Notes under the pieces: generated by a model
What the model was told of the DNA's origin: nothing
Seen by the model: the letters and a program-made list of their open reading frames with translations, nothing else
The model's database searches: none
Part shown: in pieces, positions 52,792 through 63,867 of the stretch
How positions within the stretch are numbered: the first letter of the stretch is position 1
How the letters are laid out: every line of letters begins with the position of its first letter
Program-made: the position numbers and the translations under genes
NCBI GenBank assembly: GCA_002633005.1
Contig: NMRA01000137.1
Location: 434,001-498,000 of the forward strand
Source: Phoronis australis
Taxonomy: Eukaryota; Phoronida; Phoronidae
DNA: 64,000 bases
Direction of reading: 5' to 3'

Positions 52792-52865
52792 ATTTTGTAC
52801 TTTTTCAAATTGTCACCTCTGTGGCCACAGGTGATTTGAACCGTTGGAGAGAAATTTTCAATCAC

Positions 52866-53340
52866 AAAGGGGAATTTTAAGCCTCGTGGCGGGAAATTTC
52901 GCGTGATTTTTCAATATTTTTGAGAGGGGAATAGGGCCGATATTTGGCCCCAAAATTGAGGGATTGAGGGCCCTGTCCTTTTTGTGAAGAAAAATGCATC
53001 GCGCTTCAACACATAGTCATGAAAACACAGCCTGGCTGGCCGAAGATTCTCCAGTCCTCGTTGCTATGACGGCATCCAGTCCGAGATGCGACAAATTATG
53101 ATTCGAAAACAGTTATAAATTTTACGCGGACATATTTTCCTTCGTCGCGGCGTATGGCAAGGACCCAACGCTTCCGAATCCCAACGTCCATAGGGATTGT
53201 AAAACAGAGTGTCCGTATTTTTTCTAGCTGTTCGAGCAACACAGAGTACAACTACGCGGATAAGCCACCAGAGCTATAGTAGCGAGCCTCGTTTTGGAAC
53301 GCGCCTCCTGTCGGCGTGAATAGGGTCTATGGGGAGAGGA
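52866..53340. other. No gene recognised
   Basis: Non-coding; nothing supported. Confidence 0.5.
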
Positions 53341-53505
53341 TGCGAGGTAATGAGATACGGAAAGAGGGAAGGTAGGGAAGGAGGGAGGGAGGTAGTGAAG
53401 GAAGGAGGGAGGGACGTAGGGAAGGAGGGAGGNNNNNNNNNNNNNNNNNNNNNAGGGAAGGAGGGAGGGAGGTAGGGAAGGAGGGAGGGAGGTAGGGAGA
53501 GCCTT
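53341..53505 (+). repeat. GGGAGGAAGG-type microsatellite with assembly gap
   Basis: Purine-rich GGGAGGTAGGGAAGGA repeats with 21 N at 53433-53453. The Pro/Ser/Leu-rich open frame on the minus strand is an artefact of the repeat. Confidence 0.9.
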
Positions 53506-55421
53506 AGTGAAACAAAACCGGAGCACGTTTAGAAATATGCTGGCCAAATTGCGGCGGTGAACATATATAGTCACATTAAGTCAATCTAAATGCTAAATGA
53601 TTCATGCAGTCCTGTTCTATATTACAATAGTGTAAATACAATACATGTTTGATGTATTAACCCGATGCGAACGCAGGAGGCTGAAGCAATGAATAGGTCA
53701 ATGCTAAATTTGCTGACAATTCACAATCGGTATACAGGCTGCATTCGCAAATCCGTGTGATGAAAGATTACTCTTTGTTGACACAGAAAAGGGTTTACAA
53801 CAACTGACTGCGAACGATTGACTACCGCTCAGTCATATCAGGCTTACATACTCTCGCTGAGTCGCAAGTTGAAGGTCGTATCGTAGGCAAGGGTGAGCAT
53901 CGGCACTTGCCTTCAAAAGGCGAAGACCGTGTTTTTGCAGGCACTAATATAATAAAATAAATGATTGAACAGCTCTGAAGAAGACGATGCGAATCCCTAG
54001 TCCGTACCTTCCCCCGTGAGTGTTGTCACCACGGCAGTCGGGTCTCTGACTGACAAAAAAGGCAAAACAATTACCCTTCCAGTGTTGACTTACTACTGAT
54101 CATGTTGATCCCGGTATAGTTTATTGATACTATACCCTGTTTGCAATTTTAGCTGCAGCAAGTGAAGCCCATTAACCAATCGAACGACCACACACAACGC
54201 CTAGCTATAACCAGGAAAGCGTGACAATATCTTCACAAGTCATTTTTAATTCTGCTGCGACTTGCTTTACAAAAACCTTGCCCTTAAATTATAATCTTGT
54301 ACCCCGGACTTGAGAATCCCCACAAGCAAATTTCAGTGCTGTGCGTGTGGTCAACCCAGAAAATCAAATAACCAGGTGATACCTAGAAACGTGCTTCGAC
54401 GTGTGCTGTACAAACAAATGCAAATATGAAACACACTCGTTCTCAAAGTAGCTTTATAATTTTTTCTCACACAAACTCACCCCAATCTTCCGTACCGTGA
54501 CACATCTATTTCCAAACTGGGTCACTAGGTCATGTCAATACGAAAAGGTTGAGCTATATCGTTGGCCGAGTAGCTCCTAGTGTCTTTCATAAATAAAGTA
54601 CGTAAATTAAGAGCCTAACGACATTTCGACGTAATCCTCCACTGGGTAACGTTCTGTGTGTTGAAATTAGCTTATTCTGCTCACAAATGCTTCATCAGCT
54701 CGCAACATTGTTTATTCAACGCTCATACAAGGAACTGGATCTCAAAGAACTTACGACCGCTTGGCGTTCTCCGCGTTACTCTGCTGCTAAAGTTGTGGTG
54801 CGATCTTTTGCGTCGGCTTTCGGCCCCATGATCGGGTCACTTATTGGTCAGTTTCTTTTTCCGCAATTCTTCAATCAACTGTTCTTTTTTTACGGCGAGG
54901 TCGCGTGCATGTCACAACGAATTACTGGAACTGGTTTCATTTTGTTACAAGTTTTTAGTATTGTAATACCAACAATCCGAATTTCAAATTTTGCAGCAGT
55001 GATCAGCCAAAAAAAGAATGTGAACCCGTTGAGTTCAAGAATTCCGATTCCAATTTCGGTGAGGACTTGAAGTAGACTTTTTGAGGGCAGGAACGGTGAA
55101 ATTGATCACCGATGCGGCTTTTTAGATTGAATAATTCTCGCGGTCCATTTCAAAATCCGGAAATTTTTAAACATTTATTATCAATAAGTAGCATTACAAT
55201 GTAAATCGCAATGAACACAAACACGCATACACCCATTCAATGGTAGCTTGATTTTCAAAATATATATCTCTCGGTGATATTATACTGTTTTAAGATATTA
55301 ACAATAGCATGAATAGATGGTAAAGCGCCCACCCCCCAATCTTTGACTATATATGTGATATTTCGCTAGAATCAAAATTAAGTTTGTTCACGAATACGTG
55401 TTGTTGATTCCAAACAGAGCA
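53506..55421. other. No gene recognised
   Basis: A 127-codon open frame at 54687-55070 (plus) has hydrophobic stretches but no family I can name; the opposite strand is also open over much of it. Nothing else seen. Confidence 0.45.
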
Positions 55422-55690
55422 TTAGCTTTCATCGCTATCACTGAAGTAAAATTCAAAAATATCTTCCCTGAAGGTTCTGTTGTAGTTACAATGTACAAAT
55501 AAGTGCACTAAAGTTTCTGAGGCTTTATTACAAAATGTACAAGCAGAAGAATCCGAGACGCCTATTTTATAAAGATATGAATTGGTACATAATATTCTAT
55601 GAACTGGTCGATACTAAAACCATCACAATTTAACATCTAGAGATGCAATCTTTCCATTCAAAAGCTTGTCAATCCATAATCTATCTTAAA
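55422..55690 (-). pseudogene. Decayed LINE: C-terminal zinc-binding end of a reverse transcriptase
   Basis: The minus strand reads RLWIDKLLNGKIASLD, then after two in-frame stops YRPVHRILCTNSYLYKIG, SDSSACTFCNKASETL and VHLFVHCNYN, ending in a stop at 55422. The pattern L-x-TN.YL.KIG..DS..C.FC...ETL.HLF..C is the zinc-binding region found at the end of the reverse transcriptase in many animal non-LTR retrotransposons. The upstream polymerase domain is not recognisable, so this is a 5'-truncated, dead copy. Confidence 0.8.
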
Positions 55691-56214
55691 AACGAGATTA
55701 AATTGTCACACTACTAAGTACAACTTGTATATCTGTCGCATTCGGACAAAGTTAATTCAAAAGAATAGAGAGAAGGAACTGTGAATTCACACATCAACGC
55801 GTAAAAACGCCAGTCGACTAATACCACATAAAAAACACAAAAAACAACCGTGATGTGTAACACTTACAAGCCGAATAATAAGTATACTGCAGGAGAAGTA
55901 GAAATTCCCATGCCAAAACGTATTACGTAAACAGGCTTTCCTGGAGTTTACTCACAGTGTGTAAATCCTTTGTCGTAACAAGGACAAAAGACATTGACAA
56001 TGCATTTGTGCACCACAGCAATTGAAATTTGCTTATCAACACTATCACGTGGTATCAAAAGGTATACCTGCAACTATCCCGTGGTTCTTGTCACCAGAAA
56101 TAGGTATGAACAGAAACACCCTCTGAGCTAATGGCTTACTGTATGTAAACATAGATATTACAGTACACTCAAACCCTTCATCTCATTCACCTGCTAAGTT
56201 TTAACTTGTCCGTC
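55691..56214. other. No gene recognised
   Basis: Nothing supported; it might contain further unrecognisable LINE sequence. Confidence 0.4.
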
Positions 56215-56357
56215 ATTAGTGCAAAAGTCACCTATTTGCAGAAGTTTTTGTTTTCACATTTACAAGTAATCAATGAATACAACAGCACTTTGTTTAGCGC
56301 AGATTAAGCTAAAATACCATTACCGTTTAGTCCCTGCTATGCATTAGCATACAGCTC
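56215..56357 (+). repeat. Dispersed repeat, direct partner at 61645-61775
   Basis: ATTAGTGCAAAAGTCACC, CTATTTGCAGA, GCACTTTGTTTAG and TTTA(A)ATACCATT occur in the same order at 61645-61775. Family unknown. Confidence 0.7.
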
Positions 56358-58285
56358 TAGCTACAGGGTGTTCCATTGAAACTGGCTCACATAGCCCGCA
56401 ATCTGCACTCTTGCTCACTTCGGTGATTTGTGGCGGATCATTTTAGCCACAAAACTCGTTCTTAAAAACATTTGGCAATTTTCAACCAAGACAAGACATA
56501 GGCGTGCCCACTGACACAGCGCCACCTATACTGAAAAGTGGACCTGTGGAAAAATGATGAACGATACAGGAAATTCCGTGTGCGGTCATCAAAGGGCATG
56601 CCTTGGTCGGAGTATACCGATCACCTGAGCCCGCCTTTGGGCGCCAAAAACAGATTTAGACCACTTTTGTAAAATTGAGCCTAAATTGTTCCTTACTCAG
56701 ACAAGGAATGGTTTCTGGGTTGTGGGAAAAAGTCTGAGATCGTTACATGTATTGAAAGCATACCCTAGCATGTCGTGTTCTCAAAGGATTACGGTTCACG
56801 TCAGTTTTCTTACTTTTTCTTAAAACTGGCTAAGAATGAGAAACCTGCAAGGTCAGACCCGCAAAATGTCGAGAAAACTTTCAACAGCTAGCTTGTCATA
56901 TTTTAGCCAAGCGTGTATCCGAAATTACTGATCGCGTATGAACCTGAGAAACTGTCGCCCGCAACGCACATGCGCATTCGCGCATGGAACCGCTTAGTAC
57001 GCCATGTGATTTGTCAAAATCCAGTTAAAAATGTACATTTGTACTTACCGTCTGTACTTACTGTTTACGATGTTCTACATTTGAGTGAACGATTGTGCGT
57101 ATGTCTGTGTACTACAAAGCCTCGAGCAGAGGAAAACACGCTGCAATAGCATATATTATGACCCGCGTAACGTGATAAGCTAGCACGCATTATCTATTTT
57201 GCTCAAGGTTGGGGGTAGGCTGGTGCTTGCTGACGATTAAAATCCAATAAAATCGCGATCGTATCAGTTTCAGCCGACGATATTCACCGCGGGATTCACC
57301 ACTGCACTGCACCTATCGCATTCCCGCATGCCTTGGCGATGCGTAGAACTGATCGAGAAGAGCTTATATTAGGGGAAGGGGTTAGGACTAGGTGAGGGTA
57401 GACGCTTGTTGTCACGGAAAGCCCGAGAAGAGTCAAGTCAGGTGGTTCACCTTGATCATGATCTAGAAACAAAAATTACCTCAATCACACAAGAATCGGG
57501 ACAATAACATATGTCGAACACACCTATCATCTCTGTAATTCACGTGTTGACGGATTTGGAGGCTTCATTGATGTGACATACAAGTACAATGTTACTGGAA
57601 TTAATAAAACTCTTAATATGCAACTCACCTTGTTTACTCGGCTAAAAAGGTTTCAGAATCATCAGTGACTCCAGAAAATGCGTTGCACTTATTGTGGCTG
57701 AACAAACCCAGAATCGCGAATTTGAAAATGACTCGTATGCGCCATGCTGTATTCAGATCGAGGACTCTCCCGTAGTGCGATCCCGTGCCACTTTGAGGGT
57801 GTACAATTAAGTCAATGAATCTTGGACCTTTCCTGACCCTCACGATAGTAACTTTATTTTAGAAAAAAATATAAATTGACTTCCAACTTCATACTTGCAA
57901 AGATATTGTGATATGACATGCTCTGCCAAGTGTCAAGTGAAGACCAGCCTTCAGTAGGCCTACATGTATGCCTGTGTCAGAAGTTGACTGTGGATTTGTT
58001 TAAAAGGAAGATATGCTTAGAGATTGTGCATAGATGGAGAGAGAATGGTTAAATCCAGTGTTTAATTTATTATGTGATAACCATTAATTAAAAGAAGTGA
58101 ATCATGTTGTTACTTAAGTAATCTAACAATGAAGAAATGTAACAACGCTAGCGCCCTCTGTAAGGATTACTTAAATCAATTAACTATAAATAACCAAACG
58201 TCTTATCTGCTATCCAAGCTGTTGGATGACGGCCCTGTTGGTGAATCTTCGAATTAAACACACACTGCACTGCAACAGAGTACTT
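56358..58285. other. No gene recognised
   Basis: Non-coding; nothing supported. Sequence at 58139-58280 with TATAAATA and a TGTAACAACG start resembles a solo LTR only loosely. Confidence 0.45.
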
Positions 58286-58406
58286 CTTGCTGATCACAGT
58301 CTTTCGTGACGCAACTCTTGCAGGCAATAACTTCTACCCACGATTCCTCTTGCTGCTCACAGTCTCTTGTGACGCAACACTTGTAGGCAGTATCTGACTA
58401 CCCAGG
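58286..58406 (+). repeat. 63-bp tandem duplication
   Basis: CTTGCTGATCACAGTCTTTC at 58286 recurs as CTTGCTGCTCACAGTCTCTT at 58349; both continue through GTGACGCAAC and end in CTACCCA. Two diverged units. Confidence 0.8.
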
Positions 58407-60016
58407 ATGGTCTTAGTTAACTTCCTGTTCGTTAACCCTTGCACTTTCCAAGATTTTCTTTAGAATCTTCCACGAGATGGCTCTGTTGGACAATTTCTTC
58501 TGTACACTGTAGCAAGTTTTCTGGCTTCAACTACAATATCCCAACTGAGTATTTTGCAAACTTCTGCCCAAATTATAATAATGTACTTACTTAACGACTG
58601 GTTAATAAAAACCACATGATCTCATCTAATTATATCATTGGTTGTTACGATTTGCTCTCAGAATTTTCTAGAATCCTTAGAGAGTAATAAACATCATCTA
58701 AAAATAGATCTTGACGTCATAAATACATGTAAACAAGTTTGATCCCATGGTTTAAAAGTGCATATGCACGAATTTTGGAACTATCTGTACTAATTTCTTA
58801 TTCTGACAGATGTCTAGGTTTCCAACAGTTTTACAAACAAGCCTTATCAAGTTTGGATTAGAAAGCTCACCACTCAAAACATCGTGATTTCAGTTAAGTA
58901 CTTACTATTTGTAAATAAAAGAAATGTAATGCATATTCATGCTAAATAGTGGCTCGCTATTGGACAAAATAGTAAATTATTTATAAATAAGAATTTGTAA
59001 TGTATTTAGACATGATAGTCTACGGGAAACCTATGTATTTGTGGACGAAAGAATTACCTGGTTGTGTTTTTGGATATCACGCCAAGGCCCGGTGTCTTTT
59101 TGTACTCAAAATCGAACGTGAATTTTGTTTTTTGACATTTTCCGCCCTGCCGTGCATGTATGAGCTCTAGATAAGCGTCTAGTATTCTATGCTCCATTAC
59201 ATTATGGTTTACGCAAATAGGTTTCTGGTCCAAGCTTGAGCTTGAGGATTCAATTGACCTGCGATCTCGAGTGAATACTGAACCTTAAAATTACACACAT
59301 TTGTCTTCGTCAAAGTGAGCTTGCGAGTACGTCGATACCTGCAGCACGTAGTTTAGCTTCAGATGGTCTTTGCATCGCAAACACGGTGACCTATATATGT
59401 AATGCCCAACCTGCGCAGTTTGCCACGCTTTTGTTTTTGGACATCGTACCGAAATTCTAAAATAGCGAATTTGTCAGGCTAAGACAGCTTGCGAGTAAAG
59501 CAATGACTTGAAAGTTATGTGGTTCAACAGAAAGGTCGACGGTCATTTGTGTACAGTAATTGTGATCACCTTAAAATGTTTTTATGCTTCAGTTGGTCAT
59601 TAAATCACTTTAAAGATAAAATAAGAATGCATTTTGTGTACAAGTCAAAACGCTGAAATTAGATACCTGTAAAATCTATTTGGTAAATATCAATAAACTG
59701 ATAAATAAAATTCAAACTGTAAAGAAATTGATATCGTTGATCGGAAGCATTGGGTTTTTGAAAGGATTTAATTTATTAATCAAATTAGACATGTTTTCAA
59801 GCAACCCATGTAAATTTCATGTTTTTGCCAGATGTGCCCCTGTTTACCCAGCTAAAGACTAAGAGGAAGAACTGGATTGGTCACCCGGACGTTTTTGGAG
59901 AACTTAATACTGAAATAATAAGGTAAAAATCAGAGATAAATTCAATCTGTCCAATCGCCTTCAATGCAATTTTTTACGTTTTACTTAATGGGAAAGCAGT
60001 TTTACGCCGTCCCTCA
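58407..60016. other. No gene recognised
   Basis: AT-rich non-coding DNA; nothing supported. Confidence 0.5.
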
Positions 60017-60176
60017 ATGAGTTCTGAAACATGTTCACGCGACACGCTACAAAAACGTGCGATTAGTTTGATATGCGAAAAAGAAAATGGAGACGGTATG
60101 ACAGAATATCTTGTTTTAGGCATTGCCCTTGCGACGGCTATTCACGAATGCCATGGTTGGAAAAGAAAGGAGACGA
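60017..60176 (+). CDS. Unknown small protein, exon 1 (candidate)
   Basis: It encodes MSSETCSRDTLQKRAISLI, then KENGDGMTEYLVLGIALA, TAIHECHGWKRKET. The hydrophobic stretch after the second Met suggests that the translation start may be at 60098. Confidence 0.45.
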
Positions 60177-62129
60177 GTAAGTTATGCGACAGGAGGCGAA
60201 AACGTTGCTGGTTTCATAGGCGTACCCTCCGCCCTCCACTCCACGGATTATTGTAGAAAAACTTGCCGTTGGAAGTCCGCGCAGTGAAAGTGTAGAATCA
60301 AGTGCCAAACAATACTCAATACTGTTCGTCAAATATGAACCTGAAATTAAAATCGCTTGAACACATTTATTTCCAGAATTAATACGGCGAATAAAATCAA
60401 GCCCTTCAAAAGTACTTCTTTACTCGAAGATTCGACTGTTTATTATTCTCTTGTCACTTTGCAATTTGTAGGTTTTAATCTACTGTAGGCCTACCGGTAT
60501 TCACTGGACTCATTGTGTCAGTATATGACGTTATTAGGTCAATAACTGAGCTCACAAGATGGCAAACGATTTGATTTGTTGTTAGAGGAAGGTAAAAAGA
60601 AGGGAAATCTAACGAGTAATACCGCTTGCAGTTTTCTAAATGTGTTAGGAGAATTTGATTGTGTTCTTACTAATACACCAAGCTTTGGTGCAAAGCTGAA
60701 TACTAAATTTACCGGTATATCACTCAACCGTACCTAAGTATCGTGACGTGGTGTTGGGGGCTACATTGCCCGGTTGCATGAAACAGTCCGTAAATTTTAG
60801 GGATGTCCTTAAGTCTTAGGGACGGCCCTAAATTTTAGGGACTGTTGCGTGAAATAAATCCCAGGTAGTTTAGGCATTAAATAGAGACTCAACTTTTGGG
60901 TTTACCGAAAGTTAGTCCCTAAGTTGAATCCCTAGAAATAAAATGGCTGACCAAGTTCATGTTCATGATGGTACAAGAATTTTCCGTGACAGAACTAACC
61001 CGCTATGAGATACAGTGAGCAAAACGAAAGATTTAAGATTTTCAAGAGCTGGGATATTCATGATAGTAAGAGAACTTGAAGAGAAGCAGGAGTTGTCGAA
61101 CAGGAAAGACGTGATCTCACCCACTGAAGCAGTAGTTCCGTGGAAAATTGAGTTTATCGATTACTGTAGTGCCAAGACTTAACCCATTTCTCACTTAATT
61201 CCTCGAGTAGACAACTTCAACAGCGCGTTGGGAAGTGCAGCGTCTCCTACCGGAGATTCTGGTATTTTCACCAGTTCGCCACGACTTACTGTTTTTTACA
61301 TTACCATGGGTGGCCAAAATCGATCGCATGTTCTCTCAACAGCAGTATAAAACTCGAATTATCAGATAACGCACATTGACTGTGCATTCTGTGCGACAGG
61401 TATTCTCTCGTTCACAATAATTTTCGCCATATTAAGCGACCTTAGCCACGGCGATCATCGGGATTGTTCGGCATTGAGAACTTACTTCGGATTTAGGAAG
61501 CTCCCAATAAGGATCGAGTGTAGGACCACTTCATGCAACAATCCTTAAACAAAATCTTTTTAGGGACTTACCTAACTAGTTTGGGAACTTGGTTAAGTTA
61601 AGGGACTATTTCATGTAATCGGGCACATGAGCCCCCCTCCCCGCATTAGTGCAGAGGTCATCTATTTGCAGATTTTTTTTCAGTTGCCAGAAAATACAAT
61701 TGCACTTTGTTTAGAACAGATTATGTTTAAATACCATTGTCGTTTATTTCCTGCTATATATGAGCATAGTTAGAAGCTTGCAAATACATTTTTAAGGTTT
61801 TGGCCCTCAATGAACCTATTCTTCTCTTGGAATGACATTTGGTCAACGTCTTATTTCTTTCAGTCAAGTTCGGCATAGGTTGCCCAAGAGACAACACCGT
61901 CAGAGTTGACGTGTTGTACACCGTGTCGTATCATCACCAAGTCACAACACTCCTCGGGAACTCGTGCAAGTATGCGTTCAGCTACTCGCCACAGGGATCC
62001 GATCCGGAGGACGCAACCATGGAAGTGACACTGAAGAAACTCACAATCAGCCAAGAAAGCATAACTCTGAAATTGATCGATGTAGATGGTGACAGTGTGC
62101 GTACGACTTGGGATCTTGAAATTCATTAG
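60017..62129 (+). CDS. Probable two-exon gene for a small, possibly secreted protein of unknown function
   Basis: Exon 1 (60017-60176, GTAAGT donor, phase 1) and exon 2 (61864-62129, TTTCAG acceptor, ends in TAG) join in frame to 141 codons; additional exons between them cannot be excluded. From the second in-frame Met (60098) the protein begins MTEYLVLGIALATAIHECHG, which reads like a signal peptide, giving a ~114-residue secreted form. The rest (CPRDNTVRVDVLYTVSYHH to VRTTWDLEIH) looks like alternating beta strands with two cysteines. I do not recognise the family. The intron contains a fossil PIF/Harbinger element and a dispersed repeat. Confidence 0.5.
60767..61625 (+). mobile_element. 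Fossil PIF/Harbinger DNA transposon
   Basis: The termini TGCCCGGTTGCATGAAACAG and the complement TGCCCGATTACATGAAATAG are ~20-bp TIRs, flanked on each side by CAT (60764-60766 and 61626-61628), a 3-bp duplication as expected for PIF/Harbinger. Subterminal AGGGAC/TAAGT words repeat in inverted sense. The interior has a transposase N-terminus remnant (60943-61182) and nothing of the catalytic region. Confidence 0.75.
60943..61182 (+). pseudogene. PIF/Harbinger transposase, N-terminal remnant
   Basis: It reads MADQVHVHDGTRIFRDRTNP then an in-frame TGA, then RFSRAGIFMIVRELEE and NRKDVISPTEAVV before a stop. The order FRDR.NPL, RFSR.GI..I...LE and R...ISP matches the start of Harbinger transposases (HARBI1-like). 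The catalytic DDE part is missing and there is an internal stop, so it is a dead fragment of an internally deleted element. Confidence 0.65.
61645..61775 (+). repeat. Dispersed repeat, direct partner of 56215-56357
   Basis: Same word order as 56215-56357, starting ATTAGTGCAGAGGTCATC. It abuts the Harbinger element. Confidence 0.7.
61864..62129 (+). CDS. Unknown small protein, last exon
   Basis: 266 nt after TATTTCTTTCAG, ending in TAG. It encodes IKFGIGCPRDNTVRVDVLY, then YHHQVTTLLGNSCKYAFSYS and ITLKLIDVDGDSVRTT. The strong acceptor, even codon use and alternating hydrophobic pattern support a real exon; family not recognised. Confidence 0.6.
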
Positions 62130-62904
62130 ATATGGCTGGCGGAGGGCTACCAGTACAAATACAGGCATTAGGTTGCCTGGTTACTTGAATAACTGAAATT
62201 TAGTATCTTTACGCCTGGCTCTACGTAAGATTCAGGTCGCGGCATAAACTTTTTATCTAAGGCACTAACGATTTAGTTACTGCAATGTCTAGGCAGTGTA
62301 ACCTATTACACTTTTGACAAAATTCGTTGAACGTACAACACTGTGCAGACAGTCTGGAATATGGCTGTCATTTTAACACTAGTTTCTTTGTGTATCCATG
62401 CCTCTGGTTTGGCTGCGAACGACCACCGAAGATACAGAGTGCTCAAGCGATTAATATTGAAAATTGTTAATTGCGAACATGCTTTTGTGTTCAACAAATT
62501 TTGTCTGCAGGAGGCGCTGCTTCTAATGACGCTCTTATTTTACGTTTGACATATGGAAATAAGGGTATAATGCAATTTTGGAAGGGCAAATATGCCGGAG
62601 ATGTACGACACGATACTAGTGGTTTATAGCCGTTTTGACATTTAGAATGAAAAAAGTGTTTAGTTAAAAACTAGAGTCATTTACAAGTAACCTTATGAAT
62701 GTCTTACTTAAAAACCAAACCATGTTTAGAAACGCTTGACGCAATAACACCAAAACATGATGAGTATTAGTGTGGGCGATAGAATAACGCGTCAGCTTCG
62801 TTTAAAACGTTTTATTCTTGAAGAGACGGTTATCTACAAACGATAAATACAGTTTGTCAAACGACGGAACCAAACAATGTTCTCAGACCGTTACCAAATA
62901 GTCA
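62130..62904. other. No gene recognised
   Basis: An open frame at 62343-62549 contains MAVILTLVSLCIHASGLA from 62361, which resembles a signal peptide, but no good donor or partner exon follows. Otherwise nothing. Confidence 0.4.
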
Positions 62905-62995
62905 AAACGGCTACCAGACGGGACTCGAACCCGCATAAGACAAAACCACCACAAAGCAGCCGTTACAGTTCAACAATTAAACAACTAGGCATACA
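62905..62995 (-). repeat. tRNA-like (SINE head) relic
   Basis: The minus strand has a perfect B box GGGTTCGAGTCCC (complement near 62931) and at tRNA spacing TAGTTGTTTAATTGTTGAAC, a poor A box. The acceptor and anticodon stems do not form well, so a SINE relic is likelier than a functional tRNA. Confidence 0.4.
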
Positions 62996-63558
62996 ATATC
63001 CAGCAGACCTACATGAATAGACTAAACGTAAAGCTTTAACAGAATTACATGTACGTACTGGAGTTTTCCGCGTGGCCCAGCCAATAATCTCTCTACAGTG
63101 CATCACAACATGTTGAAACCAATATTCGAAAATGAGCGCTGTAAATGACTGCTGAAGCTAAAAACCATCAAAACTGCACTGTGATTGGTTATGTTACGAT
63201 GGTAGCATCTATTTAGCCAATAAATGATTATCTAGGAGCGGGGGTAGACAGCAATTACAATGCACTCTGGAAACGCCCTAAGGTGTACATAGAACGCCTC
63301 TAGTGGACATAAAGTTCCTAAACAAAAGACTAATGCTCCTGAATTAACAATGAGAACTGAGCAAAGCTTTATTACTCGACTAATCCCTTGTTCAGCAGTT
63401 GTGGTATGGTAAGACGGAATCTCTGCCATAAATGTTAAAGGCGAAGGAAACCCTTTCCCATGTCATTTTTTAGCAAAAATTAGGTTTGTTGATTATCCCA
63501 GGCATATTGTTCACTTTATTACAATTTTTGTAGTTTAATTAATTACTCGTCCTCTACT
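62996..63558. other. No gene recognised
   Basis: Non-coding; nothing supported. Confidence 0.5.
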
Positions 63559-63600
63559 CCGGAAGTGACGTTTTGAGAGGCAAGAATTTCGCGCCAATTT
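63559..63600 (+). promoter_or_regulatory. Promoter-like cluster: ETS/CRE composite and E2F site
   Basis: CCGGAAGTGACG at 63559-63570 is an ETS core directly fused to a CRE half-site, a common arrangement in housekeeping promoters. TTTCGCGCCAA at 63587-63597 matches the E2F/DP consensus and overlaps a CCAAT-like word. The two lie 16 bp apart and ~140-170 bp upstream of a possible first exon. Confidence 0.5.
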
Positions 63601-63739
63601 GGTTCTGCGTTGAGTTTACTGTGAGAATATGTACTAATTTTGTTTTCGTGCTGTTTTTCTAAAATTGTCCTCACCACTTCCAATCGACGAGTATTCTACG
63701 ACACGCCAGATTGTTAGGGAACTCAATTACCTTGGATTT

Positions 63740-63867
63740 ATGGATTGTTTAGTTTGTAGTAACTTGAAAATGGCTGGTGTGGGCGACCAATATCACAGTG
63801 ACAGTAGTGACATGATTTACGGAGACATTGTTTATAGCAGTGGTGACGAGGGATTTTTTCACGGACA
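63740..63867 (+). CDS. Possible first coding exon of an unknown gene (cut by window end)
   Basis: In-frame Met codons lie at 63740 and 63770; the latter has a good start context (AAAATGG). The frame reads MAGVGDQYHSDSSDMIYGDI, then VYSSGDEGFFHG, up to a donor-like GTGAGT at 63868. The acidic/serine-rich peptide is not recognised. Support comes from the promoter-like motifs upstream and the donor. Confidence 0.35.

Larger units (their letters stand above)
51260..52865 (-). mobile_element. PIF/Harbinger-type element (copy B, inverted, with two nested insertions)
   Basis: The reverse complement aligns with 8570-9569. Landmarks: degenerate TIR GAATGAAACAGT near 51268; AAAGCGAGGCTCACTG near 51337; GGTAGGCACTACCGGGACT near 51820; ACCATCAATTCTGCTTTC near 51943; CAAATTGTCACCT near 52808. 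Compared with copy A it contains two extra blocks, 52108-52280 and 52477-52791. No intact transposase. Confidence 0.7.

Noticed and set aside
54687-55070. 127-codon open frame with hydrophobic segments (plus strand)
   Set aside because: No family recognised, no splice or promoter context, and the opposite strand is also open over part of it.
58139-58280. Possible solo LTR (TGTAACAACG start, TATAAATA, CTGCAACA end)
   Set aside because: No target duplication, partner LTR, primer-binding site or internal retrotransposon sequence found.
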